Notes under the pieces: model-generated
Told to the model about the DNA's origin: nothing
The model's database searches: none
The model's input: the letters and a program-made list of their open reading frames with translations, nothing else
DNA from: Blasia pusilla
Taxonomy: Eukaryota > Marchantiophyta > Marchantiopsida > Blasiales
Assembly (NCBI GenBank): GCA_050084515.1
Contig: CM114274.1
Coordinates: forward strand, 30,256,001 to 30,320,000
Direction: 5' to 3'
Length of the DNA stretch: 64,000 nt
Translations under genes and position numbers: made by a program
Part shown: positions 26,074 through 41,944 of the stretch, piece after piece
Position numbering within the stretch: position 1 is the stretch's first letter
Layout of the letters: every line of letters begins with the position of its first letter

Positions 26074-26400
26074 ATGCGCTTAAAAGCGCCGCCAATGGAT
26101 GATTTCCATGAGCTCTCTAGAAAACATAATGTAGAGACAGAGACACTAATATACCCACATCCTACTGTGGACATGGAGCAGTTCGAAGAGGACACTTTGG
26201 CAAATATTAATGGTAAGTTTAGAGGCATAGTCTATGCATCTAGTGGAAGTTATAGTGACCACATCGAGGTGCCTAATATTCAACCCTATTGTGGAGCTCT
26301 TGGATGAATTACGGAGCAACTATCAAGGGATACAAACCAAGAACATGGGAAGTATCCAAAAATTCATCAGAGGCATATACATCCTTACAAAGATTAAAAA
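26074..26400 (+). pseudogene. decayed gag fragment of the MTase-gypsy family
   Basis: The translated blocks PPMDDFHELSRKHNVETE and, in the next frame, VELLDELRSNYQGIQTKNMGS follow the order and spacing of the gag of element 2 (DDYHEFSQRYAHEIE ... VEFFAELRASYQGVRMEKL). It lies 3' of a matching terminal repeat at 25370-25860, so this is the 5' end of an old family member. It is broken by frameshifts. Confidence 0.6.
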
Positions 26401-26425
26401 AATGTACATAAATAAGAAAGAGTGA

Positions 26426-26428
<3 letters not shown>

Positions 26429-26491
<63 letters not shown>
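26429..26491. repeat. (TC)n microsatellite
   Basis: A nearly pure TC dinucleotide run of about 63 bp, with one TTC interruption. It separates two oppositely oriented gag fragments of the same retroelement family. Confidence 0.95.
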
Positions 26492-26492
<1 letters not shown>

Positions 26493-26700
26493 TGCGATGG
26501 TTTTCCTAGGTGCAAGTCCCCTATCTGCTCAGGCAAGTAGTGGAGCTTTACATCCTCCATATTCCTGACTTCCCATATCTTGTCCTCCATCTCCAAGTTG
26601 GGATGGAGATTGGAACATTTCTAAGGTATGTGGCCACATCTGTGGAAATAATCACATTGAGATTGCAATGGCCTCTCTTTTAAATTGCCTCATATACAAA
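26492..26700 (-). pseudogene. decayed gag zinc-knuckle fragment
   Basis: The minus strand encodes QSQCDYFHRCGHIP followed, after a stop, by KCSNLHPNLEMED. This corresponds to the CCHC knuckle of element 1 gag (CDYCQRYGHTRARC followed by FSLHPEL). It is an old, inverted piece of the same family next to the 25370-26400 copy. Confidence 0.55.
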
Positions 26701-27466
26701 ACGGGCCACCACCTTCACCGTATTGTTGATATAATCCATCATATGTCCAACAAGTTAAACTTGGTGTGTGCTTCCAAACATAGGAATGAATTGATTGTGA
26801 TCCCAACTCACACTATCCTCTCATAGCTTTGGAAACCATAACTATATCCTCACATGTACATTCAAGATTAGCAACACATATGTAAATATTATATATAATG
26901 CATGTAATCTCCCTCAAAGATGACACTACCACCATCAACAACCCCCCTCAAGCATGTTCAGCTAAATAAACTTAACCAGCAAAAAAATATTTGGGTTCTC
27001 TCCTCTATACTTAGTATAGAGTAGGACCCATAGAACCCTAGAAGTATATATCGGTGGGAAAATCTCACTCCCTACCCTTTCAATACTTGGGATAGGCCTC
27101 TAATCATATTTTATGTTTGGCTATGTTGGAGGTTGTGAGCTAGAATATTGTTTGGGATGCACCTTGAGGATAGTTGCCACACTCTAGCTTATGTGAGTAA
27201 TAGAAGGAGATAGTTCAAGGTTCATGGACTAGGCTCCTTAAGTGAAAGGTATACACTTTGTGAGACTCAAAACTTGAGACATGTACATGTGACTACTTCT
27301 TTGACTCTACTCCATGGAACAATGTCAAGTTGGGTCTAAGGACCCAACCTAAGTCTTCTGTTTGCAAGGCTAAAGGTGGGAGTAAATCTAGAAACTATAA
27401 GTAGATGGGCAACTCCATGATAGATATGCAGACAATTTGGCTTGGACTCCATATGATAAGATACTC
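26700..27466. other. AT-rich sequence, no recognised feature
   Basis: No coding frame or repeat that I can name. It may hold further copia or gypsy debris, since fragments of both flank it. Confidence 0.3.
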
Positions 27467-27605
27467 AATTATGTAGCCAAGTTGGCGACAATAAAATTTG
27501 TTTTAGCATTGGCAACTAGTAAAGAATGGAAAATATAGCAGATGGACTTCAAGAATGCATTTTTGAATGGATATTTGGAGAAGAAAGTGTTCATTACGGA
27601 CACAG
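27467..27605 (+). pseudogene. Ty1/copia reverse transcriptase fragment
   Basis: The frame reads NYVAKLATIKFVLALATSK, a stop, then QMDFKNAFLNGYLEKKVFI. This is the copia RT signature (FAPVAKLxTIRxxLALAA ... QMDVKNAFLxGxLEExVYM), including the conserved catalytic Asp of motif A. The flanks are too decayed to delimit the element. Confidence 0.75.
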
Positions 27606-28690
27606 TTGATACATGGATACTTTAACTCTAGTTTCCTTGTGACAAGCTTTATAAGTTAATTGAGTATGACAACGTGCAAGCCAATCTCAATGTAGACCAA
27701 TATGTGAAGCTTAGAGGAGATAAATGAGATGAGATAAGTAATCCCAACAATTTCTTTTGCTATGGTTGGGATATTAATACACTTGAGTAAGAAAAATATC
27801 CTTCTTCTCGTCTTTCAACTTATATGGATATACTAGTATAGATATGGTAGAAGACGCCTTTGATAGAAGATCCACTTTCCAGGTATGTATTCAAATTTAG
27901 GAATATTTTTATGAATTGGGCTTCAAAGAAATAATCAACTTTTGTCTAAATATTGAGAAAAGCTAGATATTGAGGAGCAACCATGGAAGCATATGAATCA
28001 CTTTAGCTCAACATTCTTCCTGGAAATGTAAGCTTAGAATATTCAAATCCAAAATTTGTATATAGAGATAAAATCAGCATTATGCATTTGGAAAAAAATC
28101 AAGTATTTACGGCCTCTACAGTTGCTCGTCATTTTTTTTCTTGGCCATCTAGACTATCCACGTGTCCTATGCACGTATGTGTTAATTACTCTCTTCTCCA
28201 CCCGTTGCAAAGGCCGCACACTGGATCATGCAAGGAAAAAAATACTTTGAGGTGCATGACCATGTAAGGAGAGAGAAAGTCTGAGAATTTGAAGTATAAC
28301 TTCCATATGAGCATATCTCCGTTTCCGTGCAACCTTGGAAAAGTTAGCTTGCAGAAAGAGGAAGAGTGACAATTAATGTGTTTAAGTGTAATGATAAAGA
28401 GAGCCTTATCCCTCTCTCTATGTCCAAAGGTAGGAACAAAGAGTGGTTTCTTTAGATGATAATTTATATACACAAGTCACCTACATTTACATAAGTCAAA
28501 ATTTGACTTCTTATTATAAATATCAATATATGAAATTGTAGGAATTACCTTGAGTTTTGGCGGATATTAATAATACTCCTCAAACTCAACCCTATATCCT
28601 CTACATCTAAATGGAAGCCAAGGAAATCTAACATATCTCTAGCTAGTACCTTGGTGAAGATATAAACCGATTTTTGGTGTGTGCTTTTTG
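27606..28690. other. AT-rich sequence, no recognised feature
   Basis: Presumably the remainder of a copia element, judged from the fragment immediately upstream. I could identify no LTR, RNase H or integrase motif. Confidence 0.3.
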
Positions 28691-28694
28691 GGTT

Positions 28695-29095
28695 GGATAT
28701 CTATGGCCCATAGTGAGCCCACCCTGCCCACAACGTAGACCTGAGCTTGGCTAGCCCACACCCAATCTAGGTCCCTGGCCCGAGTTTTTTGGATACACCG
28801 ATGGCCTACGCAGGCTCGAGACGTGCGAATGGATGTTGGCCCAAATTAAGGGAGTTGGGCAGGGTTCAAATGGGTGTATGGGCCATAAGCCCTTGTTTGG
28901 CCGGTATGCAAGCCCGCCTTGCCCACAACGTAGACCCGGGCTCGGCGAGCCCGCACCCTATCTACGTCCCCCACTTGGATTTTTTTGGGTATTTTGATGG
29001 CATGCGCAAGCTTGGAACGCATGAATAATTGAATGCCCTGATTATAGGAGGTGGAAAGCGATCAAATGGGTACGAGGGCTATGAGCCCTTGCTTG
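28695..29095. repeat. imperfect tandem duplication, unit about 195 bp
   Basis: Two copies, about 28700-28895 and 28896-29095, share CTTGCCCACAACGTAGACC, a GGCTxGCCC arm, TTTTTTGGxTA, GATGGC and a CAAATGGGTxxxxGGGC block in the same order. It is GC-rich in an AT-rich setting, and the GCCC/GGGC stretches are self-complementary. No coding potential is convincing. Confidence 0.7.
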
Positions 29096-29378
29096 GTTTC
29101 GCATGAAGCGGCGTCAAGCCTGACTTGCAAGCCTTGCGTGGGCTAGCCGCAGCTAAGGCAGACTTAGGGCGGGCTACAAAATGGGTGGAAAGAATGGACG
29201 ACGAATTTCCACGCTGGGTGCATACTAGCCAAACCCGAGCCTACGTTGCAGGCGAGGCGGGATTTCAATTATTGATTACAAAATTCAAGTTAAAACTCCA
29301 AATGACTCTTACAGATGTTGTTTGTTTATCAATTTGTTCCCCTAGATTAATGCTTGCTAAATCTATGGCTAATACTTA

Positions 29379-29549
29379 CTAGTGGAAAGCCCATGCCATG
29401 CATCGGGGCGAAGGGACTTATCATGTTGCACACAAAATCTTTTCCCCGCTGCCCGTAGAGAGGGAAACATTTTCTTGCTGCCCGATTGCCACATGTCAAG
29501 CAAAGAGGTATTCGCGAATCAAGAAAGCACTCTCCAATAGTAATATAGA
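29379..29549 (-). mobile_element. 171-bp non-autonomous Helitron
   Basis: On the minus strand the unit begins TCTATATTACTATTGGAGAG (5' TC), preceded by A. It ends with a GC-rich hairpin (GCCCC ... GGGC, about 29390-29410) 8 bases before CTAG, followed by T. TC start, CTAG end, subterminal hairpin and insertion between A and T are the Helitron hallmarks. The 5' end resembles plant Helitron ends. At this size it depends on an autonomous copy elsewhere. Confidence 0.6.
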
Positions 29550-32040
29550 TATATAGGTAATGAGTTAAGCACCTTAGAAGTGTTGTAGGTTGACTTGGGA
29601 GTATTCTTACAAAGTCTTGACACTAAAGAAGAGAATAGATAGACAACACTTCTTAAGATTAGAGGTAGAACAATGGGATAGGAAAGCACATTGACATGGT
29701 CCATGCAAAGGGAGAATTTATCTTAGAGGAGAAACCTTCTCATATAGCCATGACCATGACTTCATAACAATCCTTACGTGGTAGTTTTAGGGCACAAAAG
29801 CTACGAAAATCTTGCACACAAAATTTTTTCATAAAAGATTAGTGAATCAATTTGTATCCAAAAATAATTTCTTATCATATCTCTAAAATTCTTGACATTT
29901 TTCAAATACACCAAAAATTAGTTAATATGCACCAAATTGAATAATCAATTGAGATGCGTCAAAAGTGAGATAATATCCAAATTTTAACTTCTACCTAAAA
30001 TTCCATAGCCATCATCGTGTGATATTTGTACCCTAAAATCACTAATCATGTAATAAAAATTAACTCAAAAAATCATATTCTCGCCCGAGTCACCCCTTGT
30101 TGAATTAATAAAAAGACCTAAAATGAAAGCGTAGAAAGTTCATTCTTGGTAAGCATGAAAATAGATGTGGTTCTTTATTCTAAAACTCTTGTATAATTCC
30201 CGCATAGAGATATTTGTTCTCTTATGAAATGATAGTTATTAAATACCCTCCTCGAATATGTTGATGCTTCTTAACTCAATTTAATCTTCTTTTGGGGTTT
30301 TTTTGAGTTATTGCAATAACATCCACATTATTAAAAGAAATTGATTCTATCAAGGAAATTTAGGAAGGAAGTCATAAAGTGTCTTTTCAGAATTTTCTTA
30401 TTTTTCTTGAGTATCTAATTCTTGATTTGTTGTTTTTTCAATCATTATGTTGTATTTATATTCACCAATGTAATGCCAATTCATCATACTGCGATGCAAT
30501 AATAATGGATAGTGTTTTTGGTATGTTTACTTATCTCACAAGTTATAATTTATTCATCCTAGATTTGGTGACCCACCAATTACAATATGTTAAGCTTGAA
30601 CTATGAGTTGATGTATCCTAATTTATTCCGACTAGTTGACTTTGCATTAAAGTTTATAACAAGGCATGGTACACCTTAAAGATACGCGATATATACTATT
30701 TTTGCGAGGAAGGTGTTATCCAATTGTGCTCTTTGCATGTTTTTAAGAATCTGTTCAAATTCTTTTAAAATATCAAGATCTTAAAGAGTTTCATGAGCAA
30801 TTATAAAATTTCAATAGTTAATTTGCATCTTAATTTTTAAAAATTTTAGACCCATAAAAAATTTCTCATAAGAATTAATTGTATTTTCAAAGAATCTTGA
30901 TAAAATCCAAACCAAAAGAGATAGATCCTCTTCATATGATGGTGTTCATAGATGGCCTTACTGTGGACCAAATCTCATGAAGTCCAAATTGAAGTCATGT
31001 ATGTATCCTTGGTTGTACATGACCTTCTTTTGATATGGATTGTAAAGTTTCGCTTTGGAGCTCTTTTCTCTCCTACGTATAAGAAAACCTTCTCTTTTTT
31101 TTTTTTAGTAAGAGGCCTATATACTTAGATCCCTTTCCTTACTAGAAATTTAGTCATAGATATAAAGCTCTAGAGTCAAGATCAAGGTTTTGGGAAAAAT
31201 CTTGTTTTTGCTATTTTGTTGAGGACCACCTATCTAACTAGTTGATCCACTTAAAGAACACTTTGAAGTAATATGCTTTGGTCATCACTTTTGGCGCCTT
31301 TATTTGAATCTTCCCAAAGATATGAAAGGTGAAACTAGAGATGGCTTACAAAAGGTGTCTCTTTCATGTAGAGCCTATGAAGCATCACTCAATACTAGTG
31401 AGTGAGGATGGTAGGAAGTGCAGCCAATGAATGTGTGCGGAACAACAAAGGAATGAGTGCATGGACGGGGGCATTTGGCGAGCGGTGAAGAAAGAGAAGA
31501 AGCATCAAATAAGGATGCACGGATATTTCAAATGCTACAAGAGGATGAAATTTCTTCATAACCCTGCAAATTTAATATTTAAATACAATGAAGACAACAA
31601 ATGAGGTTATGCCTAGCTAGTAAGAAAGATTTCCTGTTGCCTCCACAATGGAGGTTGTTGGGTTACTTGGTTGCTAGGATCACTCTTAGCTCTATTGAAT
31701 CAAACACTCTATAACCAACTTAATTAGCCTACAACATTAGCCTCAAAAATAGAGATTCATTGTTTTTATATATTTTCATATCATATGGCAAGATGATAAT
31801 GAGTCACAACCATGACTAGAATGGAAAAAAGAAGTGTCATAATAAAATTGGAATGTAAAACTTAAACATGTTGACTAGCTGATTCCTACTTTAGATTATA
31901 AAAATAAGATCAATATGGTGCAATAACATCCATGACACAAAATTATTTGAGAATGAAAAGTAAGAAATTGATCGTAGATGTGAGCACACAGATATGTATC
32001 AGTACTTGAGCTAAATGTGGAAGTCTCTATTAATATGATA
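29550..32040. other. AT-rich sequence, no recognised feature
   Basis: Strongly AT-rich with frequent stops. Frames of 60-75 codons such as 30379-30606 are explained by low complexity. No RNA gene, intact repeat end or domain was recognised. Confidence 0.35.
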
Positions 32041-32236
32041 TTAGTGTAAGCTTGTACGATGCACAAGCTTAAATTTCCTCCCATAATTAACTCCCAAAAT
32101 TTTCAAGTGTCATTAAAAATCAATTTCAAGTGACCCTATTGGCTTAGAAGGCGAGCGATCCTATTGGCTAAAAGTGCCAAGTGTCAAGAGGAGAGGAGTT
32201 TGCAAATTGAAGGGGCCTTTCCAATAATAATATACA
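32041..32236 (-). mobile_element. short Helitron-like element
   Basis: On the minus strand the 5' end reads TGTATATTATTATTGGA (TC changed to TG). The interior shares blocks with the copy at 39904-40064 (CAAACTCCT ... GACACT). The 3' end has a perfect 8-bp hairpin (AAGCTTGT ... ACAAGCTT) just before CTAA, followed by T. CTAA fits the CTRR rule for Helitron ends. Confidence 0.5.
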
Positions 32237-32280
32237 TTAATGTCAATATAAACTTTTTTGCACATAGGTTCTCATGTGTC

Positions 32281-32650
32281 TTGTCACGTCTTTTTGTAGT
32301 GGAATGGAGAGTATTTGCATGATGTATGTGGGTGATCGGAAGTTAGTGTTGAGAGGTTGATGATGATCTTTTGAGGAGTAGGGTAACTTGAGTGTGCAAA
32401 TTACCCAATTTTTGGGGTTCATTGAGTTATTTTGAAGAATTTACTATTTTGGGTGAGTTCTCTATTTCAAGTAGAGTTGATTTTTCATTTAGGGACATCC
32501 CTCTTTGATTCACTATATATCATATATTAGGGTTGAGGAGGTGAACTATGTGGATAGGTATATGGAAAGAGAAAGCTTAGGCAAATAGAGAAGCCATACC
32601 TCAAAAAAGAGAGAGGTGGTTTCGAGGTCTCATTCTTTCTAATTTATATT
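32281..32650 (+). mobile_element. decayed B-type terminal repeat of the MTase-gypsy family
   Basis: It begins TGTCACGTCTTTTTG, like the TGTCACGTCCTTTAG start of the element 1 repeat. It keeps GAATTTACTATTTTGGGTGAG near 32438, GAGGAGGTGAACT near 32536, GCCATACCTCAAA near 32592 and the TCTCATTCTTTCT block near 32628 in the right order. The 3' end is lost. No internal coding region follows. Confidence 0.5.
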
Positions 32651-33200
32651 ATTATTGGAGAGTATTTTTTAACCTGCAAAAACCTTTTTATGTCTTTAAT
32701 TTAAAAGACATGTGACAACGAGCAATAAAAAGAGATTTCCTCTTGTACGGACAGAATTTGTTGGTGCGTAACACAATTAATCCTTCACTCCCATGCAATG
32801 ACCGCCGGCTAATTTGTAATATAAAAAAAACATGAAATTGGGGAAGCGATAGGAGTAAAATTAATTTCTTAAAAACTTAGAAGAGAACGAAAAGAGAAGA
32901 GATAATAAAAAAAAGAAAGAGGGCGAAACCGATCACATCTGAACCGACGATTCGAAGCGGACCGGCAGTAGGAAACGAGCGAGCCGTGAAAGAAAAAAGC
33001 GACGAAAACGGGCCGAATCTGGACGGAAGATTCCGAGTTGCTGGTCAGGACTTGACAGGACAGGACGAAGCACAGAGAGAGAGAGCGAGCGAGCAACAGC
33101 CCTCAGCGCTTGCTGCGGCTGCAGTGCTGCGCTAGCTAGCTACCAGCAGGAGCAGCGAGCGATGGACGGGCAGGCAGGCACAGAGCCTCACTCGTCGTCT
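32651..33200. other. region upstream of MIPS
   Basis: AT-rich to about 32880, then rising GC with a GAGAGAGC/GAGCGAGC repeat near 33076-33100 and a CTAGCTAGCTA run near 33132. This is probably the distal promoter of the inositol synthase gene. No separate gene seen. Confidence 0.4.
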
Positions 33201-33204
33201 TCGC

Positions 33205-33212
33205 TATATTTA
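33205..33212 (+). promoter_or_regulatory. putative TATA box of MIPS
   Basis: TATATTTA lies in a GC-richer stretch about 214 bases before the MIPS start codon, which would leave a 5' leader of roughly 190 nt. GA-repeat sequence just upstream is common in plant core promoters. There is no direct evidence for the transcription start. Confidence 0.4.
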
Positions 33213-33425
33213 AACTGAACGTGCATGGTTCCGTAGCGAAGCGATGTCGCCCCTCTTGTAGCAGCTGAGACGGCCCCGCATCCTCACTAGGCGCTGCTTC
33301 TCTTTCTTCATCGCTCGTCTAATGCCCTGTCGCCTGCGATCATTCATTCCCCCGTCTGCCTGCCTGCGTTCGTCGGCTACACGTTTGCCTGCCGTTTCAT
33401 CGACCGTGAGGCGAGAGATTTCAAG

Positions 33426-37104
<3,679 letters not shown>

Positions 37105-39900
37105 ACGAATACTGTAATACACATATACTCGACCGGGGATGATAAAAGTTAAACCAGCTATTTTTTCTTGAAACGCGGTCTGCTAGACTCGTTTTAGGAT
37201 AGCATTTTTAAGCAGCTGTTGTAAATATAAAGGGCTGAACCATAGGAATCTTTTACGGTTTCGGTTAAGTAGGATGGAATGCAGAACATCCTATGCGTTT
37301 ATTCCATATAATTTTCAGAAACGTGATAATGGAGGAAATCGACAGTTCCCTGGCCATGGCATATAAATGCATGCCGTGTGTTCCTTTCATCGGCACTTAG
37401 ACATTTCGAGAAAGGTGGAAATAAAGTTTTTCTCATCACCGTCGGGAAAAGTGAAGTAGGAAAGGAAAACCCTTCTATTCCAAGTGCGATGTATGCGGTC
37501 CTCAAGTCGCGACTGAAAATTTTGCGGTTACGCCGATTTTCGCTCTACTATCCTGACACAGAGGCATAACCACTCCACGTTTCGCGATAGGTGGTGCCTG
37601 CCCGTGCCCTGCATGGTGAAGGAAGTCCGTCCTTGTTACTAAGGCGGAACCCAGTTATTAGAGAGGACAGATGTCGCGAGGGTAGGTCACCAAAAAGAAC
37701 ACTCAGATGAAACCAGACTTTTAGAATGGACAGATGTCGCATCGGGAGGTACTTCAGAAAGACGGGTATGAAACAGAGATGATTGTTACCGGTAATAATT
37801 TATACACAGAATCGCCTCGGACTTGGAGCTTAAAGTGCGTTGCCACCTCGTACGAGCGGCTCGCGTAGGATCCGGACGGGTGAGGTAAATTAGACGCAAA
37901 GACCGACACAAAGTGTCCTGTGCACGGAAATCTGCAACTCCTCGGGTTACTCTCGCGTGTGGCAAACGTCACCGGGCGAGCGACCACCGTTGCTCTTCGC
38001 AGCATCTCTGTGTGCTTGTGACTGCAGAAGCTCACCGGTCGTCAGTCTCTTTCGAATCCTATCTCAGGGCTGTCACAGTTGTCAGTACCCCCGGTTAGCG
38101 CCTACATTCTAGAGAAGCTGCCACCCCCCGGACCGGAACGCCTTCTCGACTCCTTCTTTCTTTACTACTTTGTTTCTAACTCCCAATGGGTTCTCCGTCA
38201 TCCTTGTTTTTTCCACCTGAATTTCCGACGGATGGCTTTCCAGTTCGAGCATGACCGAGGACCGCTGCAGAGGAGAAAAGGCGATGTGCAGAGAAGATCA
38301 ACACTACGATTTTGCCTAGTCTTCATGCATCATTTGCAAAATCCAGATGCTGACACTTAGAAAACCATGCAACTCAAATTGGTGGTTATTCTTGAGCGGA
38401 TCCCATGTTAACCTCGACAGTTCTGCTCGTGGCCTTCAACCGGTTGTCGATTCGGAGGCACTCTCATTTGACAGGTCTGTAGAAGAAGTGCGCTAATTGC
38501 GTCGGGCTTTCACGTGCGTTTCGCTTTCGACAAAACTTACCCTGATCCTTGCGAGTTCCTTTCAGGAATGACTTGAGCTGGCTTTTGCACGACGTCCGTG
38601 GGAGCGTCTGAATCTGAGACTTGCTAATGATTTCAGCAACTTTAACCCGAAACGGCCGGGCTGTGAAGGAGGTGCCGGTGAAAATGCTGTGAGTGGGGCG
38701 GAGTGGCTGCCGAAGAGAATGTTACGCGCATTTCAAGTGCGAGGCCTTTACATCCATCTCTACGCTTCGTTTTGTACCAAGGAAGGAAATTTTTTGTCAC
38801 CGCGCAAGTCTGGATCTGCAACAGAAAACTCTCTCCGATAATACGAGGGCGTGCTATAATACTATCGCCTGAGGTGTGTGGTGAGCATCGATAGACGGGG
38901 GAGGCTAGGGGATGCATTTCTACGAACAACAATGAGATCTCACTACAACAAACGGCTCCTGAGAGCTCAATTCATTCGTGACCATTTACTGCCGCAAGCT
39001 TTTCTAGTCACAAAGTTTTTGCTGCTGTCACACTTGACATCACATGGCAGTTTTCATGCAAATCACTTTCTCTTTTCACCGTTTCCACCTTTCCTCCTAT
39101 GGAAATAGGCTAGGCGAATACTCTCTTCCTCGTTCTCCTCTAGCATCTTCTCTAGCATCCATGGAGGGATGGGAATTCCATACCTCCTTGTGTAGTACCT
39201 CTTGCAAATCCTAGATGGAAAGATCCGTTTGAGATAATTTGCCCTTGAGAGGTTTAAGTATGTGGCGAAGGATGTTCATGAAAGAATGGTAAATGGTAAA
39301 AAGATCAAGCCCGTGGGACCCAAAGGGTCAAAAGGTTGAAAAACACATTACAAGTCATTCATTCACTGACCCTGAAAAAGATCCTTAAGACCTTCTCCTA
39401 GCTACAGCCTAGAGCAGTTGAGCGATGAATCATGACGTCCCTAAGATAACAACCTAAATCATAAGGCACTAGCTGTAGTAAAGAATAGAAATTCTCCACA
39501 TCTATTTTATGAGCTAGTCTAATCTCTTCATACCTTGGACATGTAACAGACACATGCTCTTCATCTTCAATATTTTCTCCGTCACATAACCTACAAATTC
39601 GTTCATTTCTATCAATTTTAAACCATCGTCCTTCCTCAATTCCTAGCCTATGAGACCCAGTTCTATGACGTGCGATGGAGTGGTGGAGGAGCTAGTTGGA
39701 AGGGATTGGGCTCGAGGATTTCCTGTCATGTTATGAGTATGTCCATGATACGGAAGATCATTGGAAGAGTATATTGTTGACCCTAAACCAAATCACTTCA
39801 GATTGTGAATTAATTCTCGAGGTTTCGATCTTTGCTCATCTCAATGACCAAAAGAAACCTTTTGTAAACACTCATCCATTTTCTTATTGCACACTACTAT
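37105..39900. other. intergenic region downstream of MIPS
   Basis: GC near 48 percent to about 39100, then AT-rich. Short frames (for example 38079-38360 and 38642-38932 on opposite strands) show no recognised domain and overlap each other. The first 200 bases presumably hold the MIPS 3' UTR. No RNA gene seen. Confidence 0.35.
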
Positions 39901-39903
39901 AAA

Positions 39904-40064
39904 CTAGTTTATAATACCTTCCATAATATCTCTCACAATTTTTGAATGTCATTTAAATCAATATCGAGTGAGGTTTGTATGGCGAACAATATCAGTTGAA
40001 AATGCCTAGTGTCCAAAGAAAGGAGTTTGAAAAATTAAAGTGCACTCTCTAATAACAATATAGA
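39904..40064 (-). mobile_element. short Helitron-like element
   Basis: On the minus strand it starts TCTATATTGTTATTAGAGAG (5' TC, preceded by A), closely matching the 29379 element, and ends CTAG followed by T. The subterminal hairpin is weak. The interior shares AAACTCCTTTCTTTGGACAC-like blocks with the 32041 copy. Confidence 0.5.
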
Positions 40065-40284
40065 TTAAGTTATAGTGTAAAACATATATCATATTTGTAG
40101 TTCCCCTAATTGATTGCGTAATTGTCTCATAAATATATGGAACCGATGAGTTTGCAATGTTTGTAGCCTTGTATGGTATGAAGGGCTAGGCCATGGATAG
40201 TAAGAAGAAGATGGTTCTATTTTCTTACTAGACTAGTCATGTCCATACAATTGTGCATCTCCATTTCTTTTACCGCACATATGA

Positions 40285-41944
40285 TGTCGTGTGTATACAC
40301 ATCATTACACAAGTTACATTACTATCATTAGTTACAAGCTCATAAACACAAGATACCATACTCAATCATGTCATCTCAATATCGAGACGATCGTGTATCA
40401 AACTATCTCGAATAAATCAAAAGTACTGAAATCTCTCACACAATCTCCATCGGACCATCTCTCTCTCATGTTAAACCAACCCACTCTTATAATGTAAGGT
40501 TTTGATTACTCACAAGGCAAAGAGGAAAATATCTTTGCCGCCTCATGCCAAGAAGTTCAACATAGAGAGAATGAGCTCCAAAACTATTTCTCTTTGGGTA
40601 TACCCTTTCTCTCTCCTAAATCCTCTTCACAGTAACTTGTGTTGAGTGCTTGCATGTTAGCTCCTTAGCTTTGGACCTACTATAGAGGGTAAAGGGCCAC
40701 ATCCCAAAATGGAAATTCAACTATATTCATAATAAGAACTAACTCAAAATCGTAAGTTCCTAAACCCTAAACCTTAATTTTCGCGACCCTCATAACCAAA
40801 CGAATGCCAAGCGAAATATTGGAACTTTAGCGGGTTCACGCTAGGATGGTTGCGCTTTGAAGAGGTCTCTTGGAAGAGTCGCAAGATACGAAACATGCGT
40901 ATAGAGTTTGTGCGTCTCATGCGCTTATGGTCGCGATCAGGAAACCTGAACCAAATGTGAACCAAGACTTGAGATGACTCGAGTCTAGGAAGGTTGGTTG
41001 CCAAAGAGATGAGAACTGGATTTGGAATGCGACTAGCGTTTGGGGTTTGGATTGTTTTCCGGACTATAACATTTAGTCCCAAGATGAATTCGGGAAAAAT
41101 AAGGCGGCGTTGGAAAGCTTATGCAAAGAAAATTCCAACCCACCAAAGATCTTAGCAAACGCAGAAGCAGAGGCTGAGATATTGGTGGAAAATGACTAAA
41201 CGGGGAGTTGGGTTGAGGGCCAAAAAGAAGGGCCCGACTCTCTTTTCCCCAAATTTAGGGGGAGGTTAGAGATCCCCACAAGTACTAGTAAGGGGGAGTG
41301 TCTCCAAGGATGCTTGGGACCCAAACCCCACCTTGGGGCGCCATAGGGCGGCTCAAGGGCAAAGAATGAAACGAGAGTTTGGTGTTGGGACTAAGAACCC
41401 AAACCTAATCCAAGGGAGTGGATTTTGAAAGCAACACTTGGATTCCAACCAGTGACTCCTTTTAGTGAGTCTCGCTTAGGGACTCATGGGAGGTCCATTG
41501 GAAAGTTGGGACCACCAGGCGTGCAAACGCTGTTTGAGGTTCCTAGACTGACAAGAAAGTCTATCCCAAGTCTTGAGAGACTTGCCTGTGTTGTAAAGCA
41601 AGAAACTAGGAAGATTGAGCTTGATGAGAGGTTGAGTCGAGAGCTCGGTGAGTTGGTGCGCTGATTGACCCATACCCGACTAACTTGAGTGCATATTTGG
41701 GCGCAAAGAAGCATTGAGAACGTGTCCTACTGAACGCACGCTTCCGCAACACTAAAGATTTACGTTCAAGGAGAGTAGGCTCACGACTTCAATATAGCTC
41801 CAAATGAGCCAAAACAAAGGTGAAACTTGCTCTCTCACGTTATCCAATGCCTCTTCAAATCATCCTTCATCTCTTGAGGTTGCCATCTGATATCCTCCAA
41901 GGTGCCTTACGGATAATTATTGACCCATCCTAAAAGATATGATA
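40285..41944 (-). mobile_element. old solo terminal repeat of the MTase-gypsy family, interrupted
   Basis: In + coordinates the order is an A segment (from TGTCGTGTGTATACA at 40285) joined directly to a B segment (AATCTCTCACACAATCTCC near 40430, CTCACAAGGCAAAGAGG near 40511, TCATGCCAAGAAGTTCAAC near 40543). B is then split by a 1010-bp insertion and resumes at 41794 (ATAGCTCCAAATGAGCCAAA) to end near 41944. Without the insert it is about 650 bp. Flanks ATGA and GTGA agree at 3 of 4 positions, a plausible decayed target duplication. No internal genes remain, as expected after recombination between repeats. Confidence 0.65.
40779..41788 (+). mobile_element. solo LTR of a second family (C), nested in the repeat above
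   Basis: This is homologous over its full length to 50933-51962. It starts TTTCGCGACCCTCATAACC and ends TAGGCTCACGACT, so the expected TG...CA ends are mutated. The flanks TTAAT (40774-40778) and TCAAT (41789-41793) are a near-perfect 5-bp target duplication, and the interrupted repeat resumes exactly after it. Open frames inside are short and inconsistent, fitting a solo LTR rather than a gene. Confidence 0.65.
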
